Assembly: GCA_913060645.1 (NCBI GenBank)
Contig: CAJXSW010000008.1
Location: forward strand, 1 to 48,085
Direction of reading: 5' to 3'
Length of the DNA stretch: 48,085 nucleotides
Source: an uncultured Dokdonia sp.
GTDB taxonomy: Bacteria > Bacteroidota > Bacteroidia > Flavobacteriales > Flavobacteriaceae
Shown here: positions 25,590 through 33,845 of the stretch, in pieces
Numbering within the stretch: position 1 is the stretch's first letter
Layout of the letters: each line of letters opens with the position of its first letter
The notes under the pieces: model-generated
What the model saw: only the letters and a program-made list of their open reading frames with translations
What the model was told of the DNA's origin: nothing
Database searches by the model: none
Position numbers and translations under genes: made by a program

Positions 25590-26303
25590 CTAAATAGGTA
25601 GCTTTAATTCTTCACCTTCCTCTAGTTTAAATTTCTTTCTAAATAGTCCTACACCTAGGTATAGAAATGGGGTGTCTAAAGCGGCAATAATCACTTTAAA
25701 TATAAAACCTCCTAAGAGAAGGCCTCCAAACAATTGCCACTCAATGAGTCCAAAGATACAGAGTAAAGAAAGGACCGAAAATGTATCTATAAACTGAGAT
25801 AAGAATGTCGAAAAATTATTTCTGAGCCAAAGGTGTTTGCCCTTAGTTATACGTTTCCAAAAGTGATAGATGTGAATATCTACGTATTGCGCTAGTAAAT
25901 AGGCTATCATACTCGCAAAAACTGCCAGCGCAGTAACTCCAAAAACCTTAGTAAATAGTATGTCATCTACAGGAGACCAGCTCGTAGCGGGAACAGCGTT
26001 ACCTATATAAACGATTAAGAGTGAAAATAGGGAGGCAAAAATACCAGCAGTTACCATTTGGTTTGCTTTTTTCCTACCATAAATCTCACTTACTATATCT
26101 GTAATTAAAAAGGTAATTGGGTAAGGAAATATCCCTACCGAAATCTCAAAAGTATAGATTCCAAAAAAGTCCCATGAAAAGAACTTTTGAAAAATTAGAT
26201 TAGATACAACTAGTGCGCAGATAAAAAGAGCGCCTAAAATCACATAAATGCGATATGCAAGTTGTAAATCCTTTGTATTTAAATCCTTAGAGGGTAGTTG
26301 CAT
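25590..26303 (-). CDS. yhhQ: Queuosine precursor transporter (YhhQ family)
   Basis: A 237-aa membrane protein with about six helices, of the VUT/YhhQ family that imports 7-deazaguanine precursors for queuosine tRNA modification. Family motifs: FEISVGIFPYPITFLITDIVSEIYGRKKA (key pieces FPYPITFLITD and EIYGRK), then HLWLRNNFSTFLSQFIDT (key piece NNFSTFLSQFIDT). The ATG at 26303 (MQLPSK) is preferred over upstream ATGs, which would cross the promoter. A -7 box at 26324-26331 fits. It is divergent from the folK fusion gene. Confidence 0.88.
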   Translation of the reverse strand: MQLPSKDLNTKDLQLAYRIYVILGALFICALVVSNLIFQKFFSWDFFGIYTFEISVGIFPYPITFLITDIVSEIYGRKKANQMVTAGIFASLFSLLIVYIGNAVPATSWSPVDDILFTKVFGVTALAVFASMIAYLLAQYVDIHIYHFWKRITKGKHLWLRNNFSTFLSQFIDTFSVLSLLCIFGLIEWQLFGGLLLGGFIFKVIIAALDTPFLYLGVGLFRKKFKLEEGEELKLPI

Positions 26304-26323
26304 TTTCTTGATAACTTCGATTT

Positions 26324-26331
26324 CAAAATTA
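26324..26331 (-). promoter_or_regulatory. Probable -7 box of the yhhQ promoter
   Basis: On the minus strand TAATTTTG matches TAnnTTTG, 20 bases upstream of the chosen ATG. Confidence 0.45.
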
Positions 26332-26363
26332 GCCCATTGTGATTTTGATTTCCTTAATTTGTT

Positions 26364-27536
26364 GTGAAATGTTATTCTCGTAATCCAACAGCTAGATCTT
26401 TGCATACCACATTCTTATCATTAGGCAGTAATCAAGGAAACACTTACGAAGCACTCGATAAAGCGCTACAATTGCTTTTTGAGCGTGTAGGTAGGGTTGT
26501 AAAAATTTCTCCTGTGTATCAAAGTCCTGCTTGGGGTTTTGAGGGGCCAGATTTTCACAACTGTGTGGTGAGGATGGAAACATCATTACCTATTAAAAAA
26601 CTCTTAGACACGACACAGGCTATAGAGCAATTACTAGGTCGTAAGGAAAAGGAAGGGACAGTTTATCAATCAAGAATAATAGATATAGACATATTGCTTT
26701 ATGACGATGTTGTAAAGCTGTCAGAACAACTCACGGTTCCTCATAAGCATATGCAAGAGCGGTTGTTTGTGCTACAGCCACTTGCAGATATCGCAGGCGA
26801 TGAGGTTTGCGAGGCATTATCTACACCTGAAAATCCAGTCACTTACTTAGAGTTGTTAGAGGCTTGTAACGATGATAGTGTTCTTACAAAACAGGCTAAA
26901 TGGCTTAAGAAACCACAAGACAGTATTGATTTAGGTGGTTACAACTATATCACCATAGAAGGAAATATAGGAGCAGGAAAAACAAGCCTCGCCACGATGA
27001 TCTCAGATGAGTTTAATGCAAAGCTTATTCTTGAGCGTTTTAAGGATAACCCGTTCTTGCCTAAATTTTATAAGGAACCAGATCGTTATGCCTTTCCATT
27101 AGAGATGTCTTTTCTAGCAGATCGCTACCAGCAGTTGCTTGACGACTTAGGACAATATGATCTTTTTAAAGATTTTATGTGTGCAGATTATGATCGTTTT
27201 AAATCTCTCATATTTGCACAAGTAACATTACAAGAAGAAGAGTTTGTGCTTTACAAGCGTCTCCATGAGATGATGTATAAAGATATGCCGCAGCCAGATT
27301 TATATGTGTATCTCTATCAAAACACAGAGCGTTTACTTAAGAACATAAAGAAGCGTGGTCGTAGTTATGAAAAGAGTATTGATCCTACATATTTAGAAAA
27401 AATAAACCAAGGGTACCTTGATTTTATAAAGACTCAACACAATCTCAATGTTAAGATTATTGATATTTCAGAGTTAGATTTTGTAAAAAACAGAGCTGAT
27501 TTCTTATCAATAATCAGCCAATTTACAAACGAGTAA
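26364..27536 (+). CDS. folK: Fusion: HPPK (folate synthesis) + deoxynucleoside kinase
   Basis: A 390-aa bifunctional protein. Residues about 14-165 are 6-hydroxymethyl-7,8-dihydropterin pyrophosphokinase: FLSLGSNQGN at 17-26, SPVYQSPAWGFEGPDFHN near 49-66, SRIIDIDILLY near 103-113, and VPHKHMQERLFVLQPL. After a linker, residues about 193-388 form a deoxynucleoside kinase of the dGK/dAK type: P-loop GNIGAGKT at 200-207, then ERF, FLADRYQQL and the lid KRGRSYEKSIDPTYL. The start is a GTG at 26364 or, giving a better N-terminus, a TTG at 26400 (codon 13). Both halves appear complete. It links folate synthesis to dNTP salvage in one chain. Confidence 0.9.
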   Translation: MKCYSRNPTARSLHTTFLSLGSNQGNTYEALDKALQLLFERVGRVVKISPVYQSPAWGFEGPDFHNCVVRMETSLPIKKLLDTTQAIEQLLGRKEKEGTVYQSRIIDIDILLYDDVVKLSEQLTVPHKHMQERLFVLQPLADIAGDEVCEALSTPENPVTYLELLEACNDDSVLTKQAKWLKKPQDSIDLGGYNYITIEGNIGAGKTSLATMISDEFNAKLILERFKDNPFLPKFYKEPDRYAFPLEMSFLADRYQQLLDDLGQYDLFKDFMCADYDRFKSLIFAQVTLQEEEFVLYKRLHEMMYKDMPQPDLYVYLYQNTERLLKNIKKRGRSYEKSIDPTYLEKINQGYLDFIKTQHNLNVKIIDISELDFVKNRADFLSIISQFTNE

Positions 27537-27537
27537 T

Positions 27538-28950
27538 TTAGAGTTTAGAAATATACTCATCTAGAAACGCAAGTCTTTCCTTAGTCCATTTCTGCATATA
27601 GTCTAATCCTTCTGGATCAGATATAAAATCTTTCCATACCAGCTGTTCTCTTTCAAAAATAAGATTTGTCGATAGTGATTCATAAACTTGTCGCTGTCTA
27701 GCAAGTAGTTTTTCTGCATTTAATACTTGAATGCGCAGTGCTGCCCATCGTGCTTTAAAACGCGCATTAAAATCATCTGCATTTGTTTTGATAAGTCTTC
27801 TCACGAGACCGTTTGTAAGAAAATCATCAGTAGTTTTTATGCGTTTACCACTAAAAATAGTCCCGAAGCTTCCATCTAGATCCCATGGTGCATAGAAGTA
27901 AGGTTCTCCTGCATCGTAACGTATGAGATATAAATTCTTACCTAAATTATCTGGGGCGCGCACAGCATTGATGTATAGGAAATAATCAATCGCATTATCG
28001 ATTACAAATTGTTTTGAAATTCTTTTCGCGAAAGCGTCATCATCACTGTGCACTACAAAATCTGTAAATGGGTATACATTGTCCCAAGGAGCATTTGTTT
28101 CAGAAGGGTATTTAATATCATAGCCACCCCAACTTGCTAAGAAATTCTTTTTAGGAGGTATGGAGTCAAAAGAGCTAGCGCCTAGGTAGCGCGCCCCTTG
28201 AAAAATCTCACCACGCACCGTGTCGCCACGATTCTTTTTTACTTGTACCAGTTTGCGATCTACTTGTTCTTGTAGTAAGAAGATGCCTTGGTAACTCCCG
28301 TTTACAACAACCTCGGCATAGGCTGCTGTTGCGCCAGCTTTGGCTGTTGGTTCTTTATCTAGATAATGCGGTTTGTAAATATCATTCCATAAATTGAGAG
28401 AGAGGTAAGAACGCATACGTAGCGGTTCGTTGTAAAGCCCATCCAGAATCCAGTCGTCATCACTGCGCATACCTGCAAGTTCATAATCTTGATTTTCAAA
28501 ACCTAGGCTGTCTTTATAAAAGTTGAGATCGTAGGTTTTTTTAGGAAACACAAGAGAGCTGCTTCCTCTCAGTTCTATCCCTGCATAACTTGTAAACTGC
28601 GTGTCTTTATCTGCATAAGATATTGTTGCCATACGTTTAGGCTCATTTACAATCCCCTGTGGAGCATCTATCTGTATGAGTGGATATGAGGTGAGATAGG
28701 TTTTGTAAGTAGTAGCACCATGCTTTAATAGGTGAGAAGCAGTATAAATAGCATCGTTACTTGAAAGAGTAAGAGTGTATGATAGTCCGTTAATCTGGAA
28801 ATCTCCATCTGTTACTGTGGTCCCTTTAGGTATTTGGATAATGGCAATATTAAGAGAATCGTCTATTGCCAAGGTTTGTGGAGTAAAGGTTACTTGCGCA
28901 CAAGAGTTAATAGAAATTGCTAGTACTAATAAAAAAATTGAATATCTCAC
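27538..28950 (-). CDS. CotH-kinase-family lipoprotein
   Basis: About 470 aa. CotH proteins have an atypical protein-kinase fold, and spore CotH phosphorylates coat proteins. Visible blocks are GSSSLVFPKKTYDLNFYKD, the Lys-bearing strand GIFLLQEQVDRKLV, and the metal-binding APWDLDGSFG preceded by NLGKNLYLIRYD. The N-terminus has a hydrophobic signal ending SINSC, so a lipoprotein is likely. I chose a GTG start at 28950 (VRYSIFLLVLA), since an upstream ATG at 28995 adds a poorly fitting stretch. It converges on the folK fusion with only 1 base between stops. A palindrome core encodes residues Ala-Phe-Ala-Lys at about 306-309. Substrate unknown. Confidence 0.82.
   Translation of the reverse strand: MRYSIFLLVLAISINSCAQVTFTPQTLAIDDSLNIAIIQIPKGTTVTDGDFQINGLSYTLTLSSNDAIYTASHLLKHGATTYKTYLTSYPLIQIDAPQGIVNEPKRMATISYADKDTQFTSYAGIELRGSSSLVFPKKTYDLNFYKDSLGFENQDYELAGMRSDDDWILDGLYNEPLRMRSYLSLNLWNDIYKPHYLDKEPTAKAGATAAYAEVVVNGSYQGIFLLQEQVDRKLVQVKKNRGDTVRGEIFQGARYLGASSFDSIPPKKNFLASWGGYDIKYPSETNAPWDNVYPFTDFVVHSDDDAFAKRISKQFVIDNAIDYFLYINAVRAPDNLGKNLYLIRYDAGEPYFYAPWDLDGSFGTIFSGKRIKTTDDFLTNGLVRRLIKTNADDFNARFKARWAALRIQVLNAEKLLARQRQVYESLSTNLIFEREQLVWKDFISDPEGLDYMQKWTKERLAFLDEYISKL
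28021..28036. repeat. Dispersed palindrome copy 8 (inside CotH gene)
   Basis: Exact core at 28024-28033. The arm on the gene's 5' side (GACGC) is intact and the other arm is lost. On the minus strand it is read as Ala-Phe-Ala-Lys, the same phase as the other two coding copies. Confidence 0.8.
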
Positions 28951-29045
28951 AATAGATTGATTTACAGTAAAGATAATGCAATTGAAATGCCACAAATGAA
29001 TGTTAATGAAATTTTGAGAGTCTTATAAAATTGTACTTTTATGCT

Positions 29046-29528
29046 ATGAGATTGATAACTAGTTTTTTACTCTGCCTTTTTGCTACTATTTTGACGGGGC
29101 AAGAAAGTGCAAAATCAAGTATAGCGCTTGGTCCTCCTAACCCAAAACCAGGGGTTTGCTACCTTTCACGTGACGGTGGAGGAGAAGATAAACTATGGAA
29201 AGCGGTACTCTGTGAGTGGAAAGAATATCAAACTTTAGAGATTCTTAGTGATAGTATGGATCCGCGATTATCTAATTATGATAAACATTATATAAATAAA
29301 AGAGTGCGTTTATTTATTGAGCGTAAGCTTTCGCTAGAGGTAGAAAGCTATTATTCATCAAGTGCAAGTGACACCACAGATGCTTGCCTTGCCAAGGCAA
29401 GAGCTAGTGAAGTAGGAGAATATCTTATAAGTCAGGGACTAGAAAGAGATCAACTTAAGATTACCTTGCTACCGGTTAAAGACAGCGTGGGATCAAGTTT
29501 GAGAGTAAGGGCTATTAATGCTTTATGA
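29046..29528 (+). CDS. Small secreted protein with OmpA-like C-terminus
   Basis: A 160-aa protein. A signal peptide (MRLITSFLLCLFATILTGQ) is followed by a region with two cysteines (KPGVCYLS, KAVLCEW), then a beta-alpha-beta segment with VESYYSSSASDTTDACLAKA and RASEVGEYLISQGLERDQLKI. The last part resembles the end of OmpA-like peptidoglycan-binding domains (R-A-x-x-V-x-x-Y-L-x-x-x-G). The usual NxRxS signature is incomplete, so peptidoglycan binding is a weak inference. It is convergent with the polyprenyl synthetase gene, 15 bases between stops. Confidence 0.6.
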   Translation: MRLITSFLLCLFATILTGQESAKSSIALGPPNPKPGVCYLSRDGGGEDKLWKAVLCEWKEYQTLEILSDSMDPRLSNYDKHYINKRVRLFIERKLSLEVESYYSSSASDTTDACLAKARASEVGEYLISQGLERDQLKITLLPVKDSVGSSLRVRAINAL

Positions 29529-29543
29529 TAGCGTTACGTATTC

Positions 29544-30518
29544 TTAATAAGTACGCTTCATTAAACTCTCTCCAAAAAGGCGTAAAACCTCCTTTTTATC
29601 TTCAGAGATATCAACGTTATCTAGTGCGGTAAATGCTTTCTGCGTGTATTTGGCAATTTCCTGCTCGGTAGCTTTTGCTGCACCAGAATCTAAAAATTGT
29701 TGCTTTACGGTTTCTATTTTTTCGGCAGGATCTGCTGGTGAGATAGAGAAGAAATGCTCTAGTTGTTGTGCATCATCTTTATCTGAGTTTATAAGCGCTG
29801 TAAGATATAAGAAGGTCTTTTTATTTTCTATAATATCACCGCCTACTTGCTTCCCAAAACTCTCTGGATCACCAAAAGCGTCTAGATAATCATCTTGCAA
29901 TTGGAATGCGAGACCTAAATCACGACCATAATTATAAATTGCTTCTTGACAAGTTTTTGAAGCGCCAGCAACTATGGCTCCCATTTTAAGAGCAGCGCCC
30001 ACAAGTACAGCTGTTTTGTACTCAATCATTTTCATATACTCAGGGATGGTAACATCGTCACGAGTTTCAAAATCTACATCATACTGCTGTCCTTCACAAA
30101 CTTCAATTGCTGTTTTAGAAAAGAGCTTTGCTAGCTCCTTAAACGTATCTCCTTCATAATTTTCAAATAGCTGGTAAGCTCTTATAAGCATTGCATCTCC
30201 AGAAAGGATACCAGTGTTTATATCCCATTTTTCATGTACAGTTTCCTTACCACGACGCAATGGAGCATCATCCATGATATCATCATGCACTAAAGAAAAG
30301 TTATGGAAAATTTCTATTGCTAGTGCAGCATCTAGAGCTATAGCATGATCTTTTTCAAATAGCTCGCAAGCCATTAGCGTTAGTACAGGGCGTAATCTTT
30401 TACCTCCTAAGCCTAGAATATAATTTATAGGGTCGTATAAGTTTTTTGGCTCTTTCTCTAGGGTGTGTTTATTTAAATAATCAATAAATACCTCTGTGTA
30501 TTCTGGAATGCTGCGCAT
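29544..30518 (-). CDS. Trans-polyprenyl diphosphate synthase
   Basis: A 324-aa trans-isoprenyl diphosphate synthase (IspA/GGPP-type). The first aspartate-rich motif DDIMDD is at residues 79-84 with LRRG after it, GGKRLRP is at 38-44, and the second aspartate motif LQDDYLDAFGD is near 205. The residues before the first motif (FHNFSLVHDD) set chain length, but I cannot reliably tell FPP from GGPP or longer. The start MRSIPEYTE at 30518 is preferred; an ATG three codons upstream (30527) is possible. It is divergent from the efflux operon, and the intergenic region carries a palindrome copy. Confidence 0.9.
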   Translation of the reverse strand: MRSIPEYTEVFIDYLNKHTLEKEPKNLYDPINYILGLGGKRLRPVLTLMACELFEKDHAIALDAALAIEIFHNFSLVHDDIMDDAPLRRGKETVHEKWDINTGILSGDAMLIRAYQLFENYEGDTFKELAKLFSKTAIEVCEGQQYDVDFETRDDVTIPEYMKMIEYKTAVLVGAALKMGAIVAGASKTCQEAIYNYGRDLGLAFQLQDDYLDAFGDPESFGKQVGGDIIENKKTFLYLTALINSDKDDAQQLEHFFSISPADPAEKIETVKQQFLDSGAAKATEQEIAKYTQKAFTALDNVDISEDKKEVLRLFGESLMKRTY

Positions 30519-30572
30519 GAATTGCAATTTTTTTTGTAAAAATAAGCCAAGCTAGGCAATTATGTACTATCA

Positions 30573-30588
30573 CGCTTTCGCGAAAGCG
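30573..30588. repeat. Dispersed palindrome copy 9 (divergent intergenic)
   Basis: Perfect 16-mer with the consensus extension GTAC on its right, between the divergent polyprenyl synthetase and tetR genes and about 43 bases from the tetR operator. Confidence 0.92.
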
Positions 30589-30630
30589 TACTCTAAAATC
30601 TTACAAGCGTTAAAAAAAACAAAATTTAAT

Positions 30631-30658
30631 GGAAACTTTAAAAACTTTTAAAGTTTCC
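30631..30658. promoter_or_regulatory. Palindromic operator upstream of the TetR/efflux operon
   Basis: A 28-bp imperfect dyad with arms GGAAACTTTAAAA and TTTTAAAGTTTCC around a 2-base centre. It ends 4 bases before a -7 box and covers the expected -33 position, the expected place for a self-regulating TetR repressor site. Confidence 0.65.
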
Positions 30659-30662
30659 TACG

Positions 30663-30670
30663 TACTTTTG
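30663..30670 (+). promoter_or_regulatory. -7 box of the tetR-efflux operon promoter
   Basis: TACTTTTG matches TAnnTTTG and lies 10 bases before the tetR ATG, giving a very short or nearly leaderless mRNA. Confidence 0.6.
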
Positions 30671-30680
30671 CAAACTGAAT

Positions 30681-31286
30681 ATGAAAAATAAAATACTAGA
30701 TACTGCAACTGAATTATTTTTAAATCAAGGGTTTAAGAGTATTACCATGGATGATATTGCTAAAGAGATGGGTATGTCTAAAAAGACAATTTATAGCCAT
30801 TATAGTAATAAAGAAGCGATTGTAACAGCTAGTGCAGAGCATCTATTCCAGAACATTTGTGGTGGTATGGATCACATCTGTGCACGTAAGGCAAATCCGA
30901 TAGAAGAACTTTATGATATAAAGAAATATGTACTAGAACATCTTAAGGGAGAACATACCTCTCCTATGTACCAACTTCAGAAGTATTACCCAAAAATTCA
31001 CCAATCCATGCGTAAAGGACAATATGACTATATGCAGAGTTGCGTGACAGATAATTTACAAAGAGGTATTGAACAAGCACTTTTTATAAGCGATATTAAT
31101 GTTCAATTCGTAGCGCGTGTATATTTTATAGGAATTACAGGGATAAAGGACGAAAGTATTTTCCCTCCATCAGATTTTCCTATAAGTGAGTTACACGATA
31201 TGTATTTAGAGTATCACATACGTGGTATTGTAACCCCTAAAGGAAGAAAAATTTTAAATAAACTCATCAAATCTAACCACAACTAA
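30681..31286 (+). CDS. TetR/AcrR-family regulator of the efflux operon
   Basis: A 201-aa repressor-type regulator. The N-terminal helix-turn-helix is clear: ITMDDIAKEMGMSKKTIYSHYSNKEAIV (helix pieces TMDDIAKEMGMSKKTIYSHY). The C-terminal ligand/dimer domain has three cysteines (CGGMDHICARK and QSCVTDN). It is the first gene of the operon and overlaps tolC by one base (TAATG). A near-perfect palindrome immediately upstream is a good candidate operator, implying autoregulation and induction of the pump by a small molecule. The inducer is unknown. Confidence 0.92.
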   Translation: MKNKILDTATELFLNQGFKSITMDDIAKEMGMSKKTIYSHYSNKEAIVTASAEHLFQNICGGMDHICARKANPIEELYDIKKYVLEHLKGEHTSPMYQLQKYYPKIHQSMRKGQYDYMQSCVTDNLQRGIEQALFISDINVQFVARVYFIGITGIKDESIFPPSDFPISELHDMYLEYHIRGIVTPKGRKILNKLIKSNHN

Positions 31287-32626
31287 TGATACAGAGATTA
31301 TCTATAGCGATATTATTACTAGTAAGTGTTGCCACGGTAGCACAAACTAGAAGTTTTACCGTAGAAGAGGCTGTAACCTTTGCTTTAGATAGCAATTATA
31401 CAGCTATTAATAGCCGCCGAGACATCGCAAAGGCAATTAAGAAAAAATGGGAGACTACCGCCAGTGGATTACCACAGGTAAGCGCAAGCTTAGATTATAA
31501 CTACCAGATAAAACAGCCTACACAGCTTATTCCAGCCGAATTTACGGGTGGTGAGCCTGGGACATTTATTCCTGTAGTTTTTGGAACACAACAGAATGCT
31601 ACTGCAACGGCAACATTAAGTCAGCTTATTTTTGATGGTTCATACCTTGTAGGGTTACAAGCTGCCAAAACATTTCTTGAGTTTTCTAAAAATGCAAACG
31701 AGAAAACGCAGCTAGAAGTTCGTAAGGGTGTAATAAATGCATACGGAGGAGTACTACTTGCAGAGGAAAGCGTGGCAATATTAGATAAGAATATTGCGAC
31801 ATTAGAAGACAACCTCAGGGAAACTAGAATCATTTTTAAAAATGGATTTGCAGAGGAGGAGGATGTGGAGCAACTACAGATTACGTTTTTATCACTTCAG
31901 AATCAACGAGCAAATGCAAAGCGTATGGTAACCATTGCTAAGCAAATGTTTAACCTAGCAATAGGGATTGATGTAAATGAAGAAACGGTGCTCACGCAAA
32001 CCCTAGAAGGACTAGCATTACCTGCATTAGGACTTCTTAATGATACGGTAAACTTAGAGCAAAATGTAGATTACAAGATTGCAAATAATCTTAATGAACA
32101 ACGTGAGCTCGAACTTAAACTTGAGAAAAGTAAAGCGCTGCCTACATTAGGTGCTTTTATAAATGTAGGAACATTTGCAGGGCGTAACGAGTTTAACTTC
32201 TTTGATAGTGACGAGAAGTGGTTCCCGCAATCTATTACTGGTTTCCAACTTAATATTCCAATTTTTAGTTCTGGGATGCGTAATGCAAGAACTGCACAAG
32301 CAGTAATAGCGCTAGATCAAGCCAAAACTCAAAAAGAGGAGACAGCACAGCAAATTAAACTTGCATATGCCTCTGCCAAAAGTGATCATGAGCTTGCCAT
32401 AGATAACTACAATACATCTCTTAAGAATATCACGCTAGCAGAGCGTATCGAGAATAAAAATCAAGTAAAATTTAGAGAAGGCTTGAGTACGAGTTTTGAT
32501 TTGAGACAAGCTCAGACACAGCTTTATCAAGTACAACAAGAGTTGCTACAAGCAATGTTGCAAATAATCACGACAAAGGCAGATCTTGAGACCATACTTA
32601 ATGTGCCTAATTATACCAATAACTAG
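31286..32626 (+). CDS. TolC-family outer membrane efflux protein
   Basis: A 446-aa outer-membrane channel subunit. The signal peptide ends VATVAQTR. The protein has the internal duplication of the family: long amphipathic helices around residues 130-220 and 340-430, with the conserved second-half motif LAYASAKSDHELAIDNYNTS and the C-terminal QLYQVQQELLQAMLQIITTKADLE (pieces QLYQVQQELL, TKADLE). Its length is typical. It is co-transcribed with tetR and followed by the membrane-fusion and RND genes, so the whole tripartite pump is in one operon. Confidence 0.92.
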   Translation: MIQRLSIAILLLVSVATVAQTRSFTVEEAVTFALDSNYTAINSRRDIAKAIKKKWETTASGLPQVSASLDYNYQIKQPTQLIPAEFTGGEPGTFIPVVFGTQQNATATATLSQLIFDGSYLVGLQAAKTFLEFSKNANEKTQLEVRKGVINAYGGVLLAEESVAILDKNIATLEDNLRETRIIFKNGFAEEEDVEQLQITFLSLQNQRANAKRMVTIAKQMFNLAIGIDVNEETVLTQTLEGLALPALGLLNDTVNLEQNVDYKIANNLNEQRELELKLEKSKALPTLGAFINVGTFAGRNEFNFFDSDEKWFPQSITGFQLNIPIFSSGMRNARTAQAVIALDQAKTQKEETAQQIKLAYASAKSDHELAIDNYNTSLKNITLAERIENKNQVKFREGLSTSFDLRQAQTQLYQVQQELLQAMLQIITTKADLETILNVPNYTNN

Positions 32627-32672
32627 TTTTCTTAACAAGGAATTTTAATAGAGTACCAACCAGAAATAAACA

Positions 32673-33842
32673 ATGATGAAAAAATATATAACACTTGCTA
32701 TCTTAAGTATTGCACTCGTTTCTTGTGGAGGAGACACTAGCGGAAAATCTGTAGAGACACTCATAGAGTCTGGCTCAGTAGAAGAGCTTCAAGCTAAGAA
32801 AGAAGCACTTAAGGCAGAGATAACAACTAGTAATGATCAACTTGCACAAATTGAAAAAGTGCTAGAAGAAAAAACACCAAGAGACAAGAAAGAGGTGCTT
32901 ATTACTACAATGACGGTCAAGGATACTTTGTTTAATCACTTTATTGAAGTACAAGGTAATGTGGAGACTAAGCAAAATGTGCTTATTTATCCAGAATACC
33001 AAGGGACGCTTTCAAGAGTACTTGTAAAAGAGGGTCAACGTGTGAGAAAAGGACAAACACTAGCTCGCATAGATGATGGAGGTTTAGGAAGTCAAGTAGC
33101 ACAAATGGAATCACAACTTGCACTTGCCAAAACTACCTTTGAACGCCAGCAACGTTTATGGGATCAAAAAATAGGATCTGAAATCCAATATCTACAAGCA
33201 AAAACTCAATATGAATCATCACAAAACATGGTGAGCCAGATTAAAAGTCAGCTAGGTAAGACTACTGTAAATGCACCTTTTTCTGGTGTGATAGACCAAG
33301 TAATTACAGACCAAGGAACGGTAGTTGCTCCAGGAATGGCGTTATTTAGAATTGTAAATCTTGACAATATGTATGTAGCAGCAGAGATTCCTGAGAGCTA
33401 CTTACCTACAGTAACTGCCGGTAAAAAGGTAAAAGTAGATTTTCCTGTATTAGGAGAAACGGTTGAGACTACTGTGCGTCAGACTGGTAATTACATTAAA
33501 CCATCAAACAGAAGTTTTGCTATAGAAGTAGATGTTCCTAATAAAGATGGTAAGGTAAAACCTAACCTTACTGCGCGACTTTCTATTAACGATTATACAG
33601 CAGATAACGCGATTTTAATCCCTCTCAATGTAATTAATGAAAATGCAGACGGTGAGCAATTTGTGTATGTCGCTTTCGCGAAAGCGGACGAAATGATAGC
33701 GCAGCAAAAAATAATTACTACTGGTAAATCTCAAGGAGATCGCATTGAAGTGCTTTCTGGAGTAGAAGTAGGCGATAAAATAATTGTAGAAGGAGCACGA
33801 TCTGTAAAAGACAACCAAGCGGTAAAAATCTTAACATACTAA
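32673..33842 (+). CDS. RND efflux membrane fusion protein (lipoprotein)
   Basis: A 389-aa periplasmic adaptor. The signal peptide ends in the lipobox LVSC, so it is anchored as a lipoprotein. A coiled coil at about 30-65 (EELQAKKEALKAEITTSNDQL) is unusual for its place before the lipoyl half-motifs. The lipoyl domain shows VLVKEGQRVRKGQTLARID, with its partner NAPFSGVIDQV near 205. Barrel and membrane-proximal domains follow. Codons 334-338 (Ala-Phe-Ala-Lys-Ala) contain a complete palindrome copy. It is 46 bases after tolC and 3 bases before the RND gene. Confidence 0.92.
   Translation: MMKKYITLAILSIALVSCGGDTSGKSVETLIESGSVEELQAKKEALKAEITTSNDQLAQIEKVLEEKTPRDKKEVLITTMTVKDTLFNHFIEVQGNVETKQNVLIYPEYQGTLSRVLVKEGQRVRKGQTLARIDDGGLGSQVAQMESQLALAKTTFERQQRLWDQKIGSEIQYLQAKTQYESSQNMVSQIKSQLGKTTVNAPFSGVIDQVITDQGTVVAPGMALFRIVNLDNMYVAAEIPESYLPTVTAGKKVKVDFPVLGETVETTVRQTGNYIKPSNRSFAIEVDVPNKDGKVKPNLTARLSINDYTADNAILIPLNVINENADGEQFVYVAFAKADEMIAQQKIITTGKSQGDRIEVLSGVEVGDKIIVEGARSVKDNQAVKILTY
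33671..33686. repeat. Dispersed palindrome copy 10 (inside membrane fusion protein gene)
   Basis: Perfect 16-mer inside coding sequence, read as Ala-Phe-Ala-Lys-Ala near the C-terminal domain of the protein. Confidence 0.92.
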
Positions 33843-33845
33843 GCG

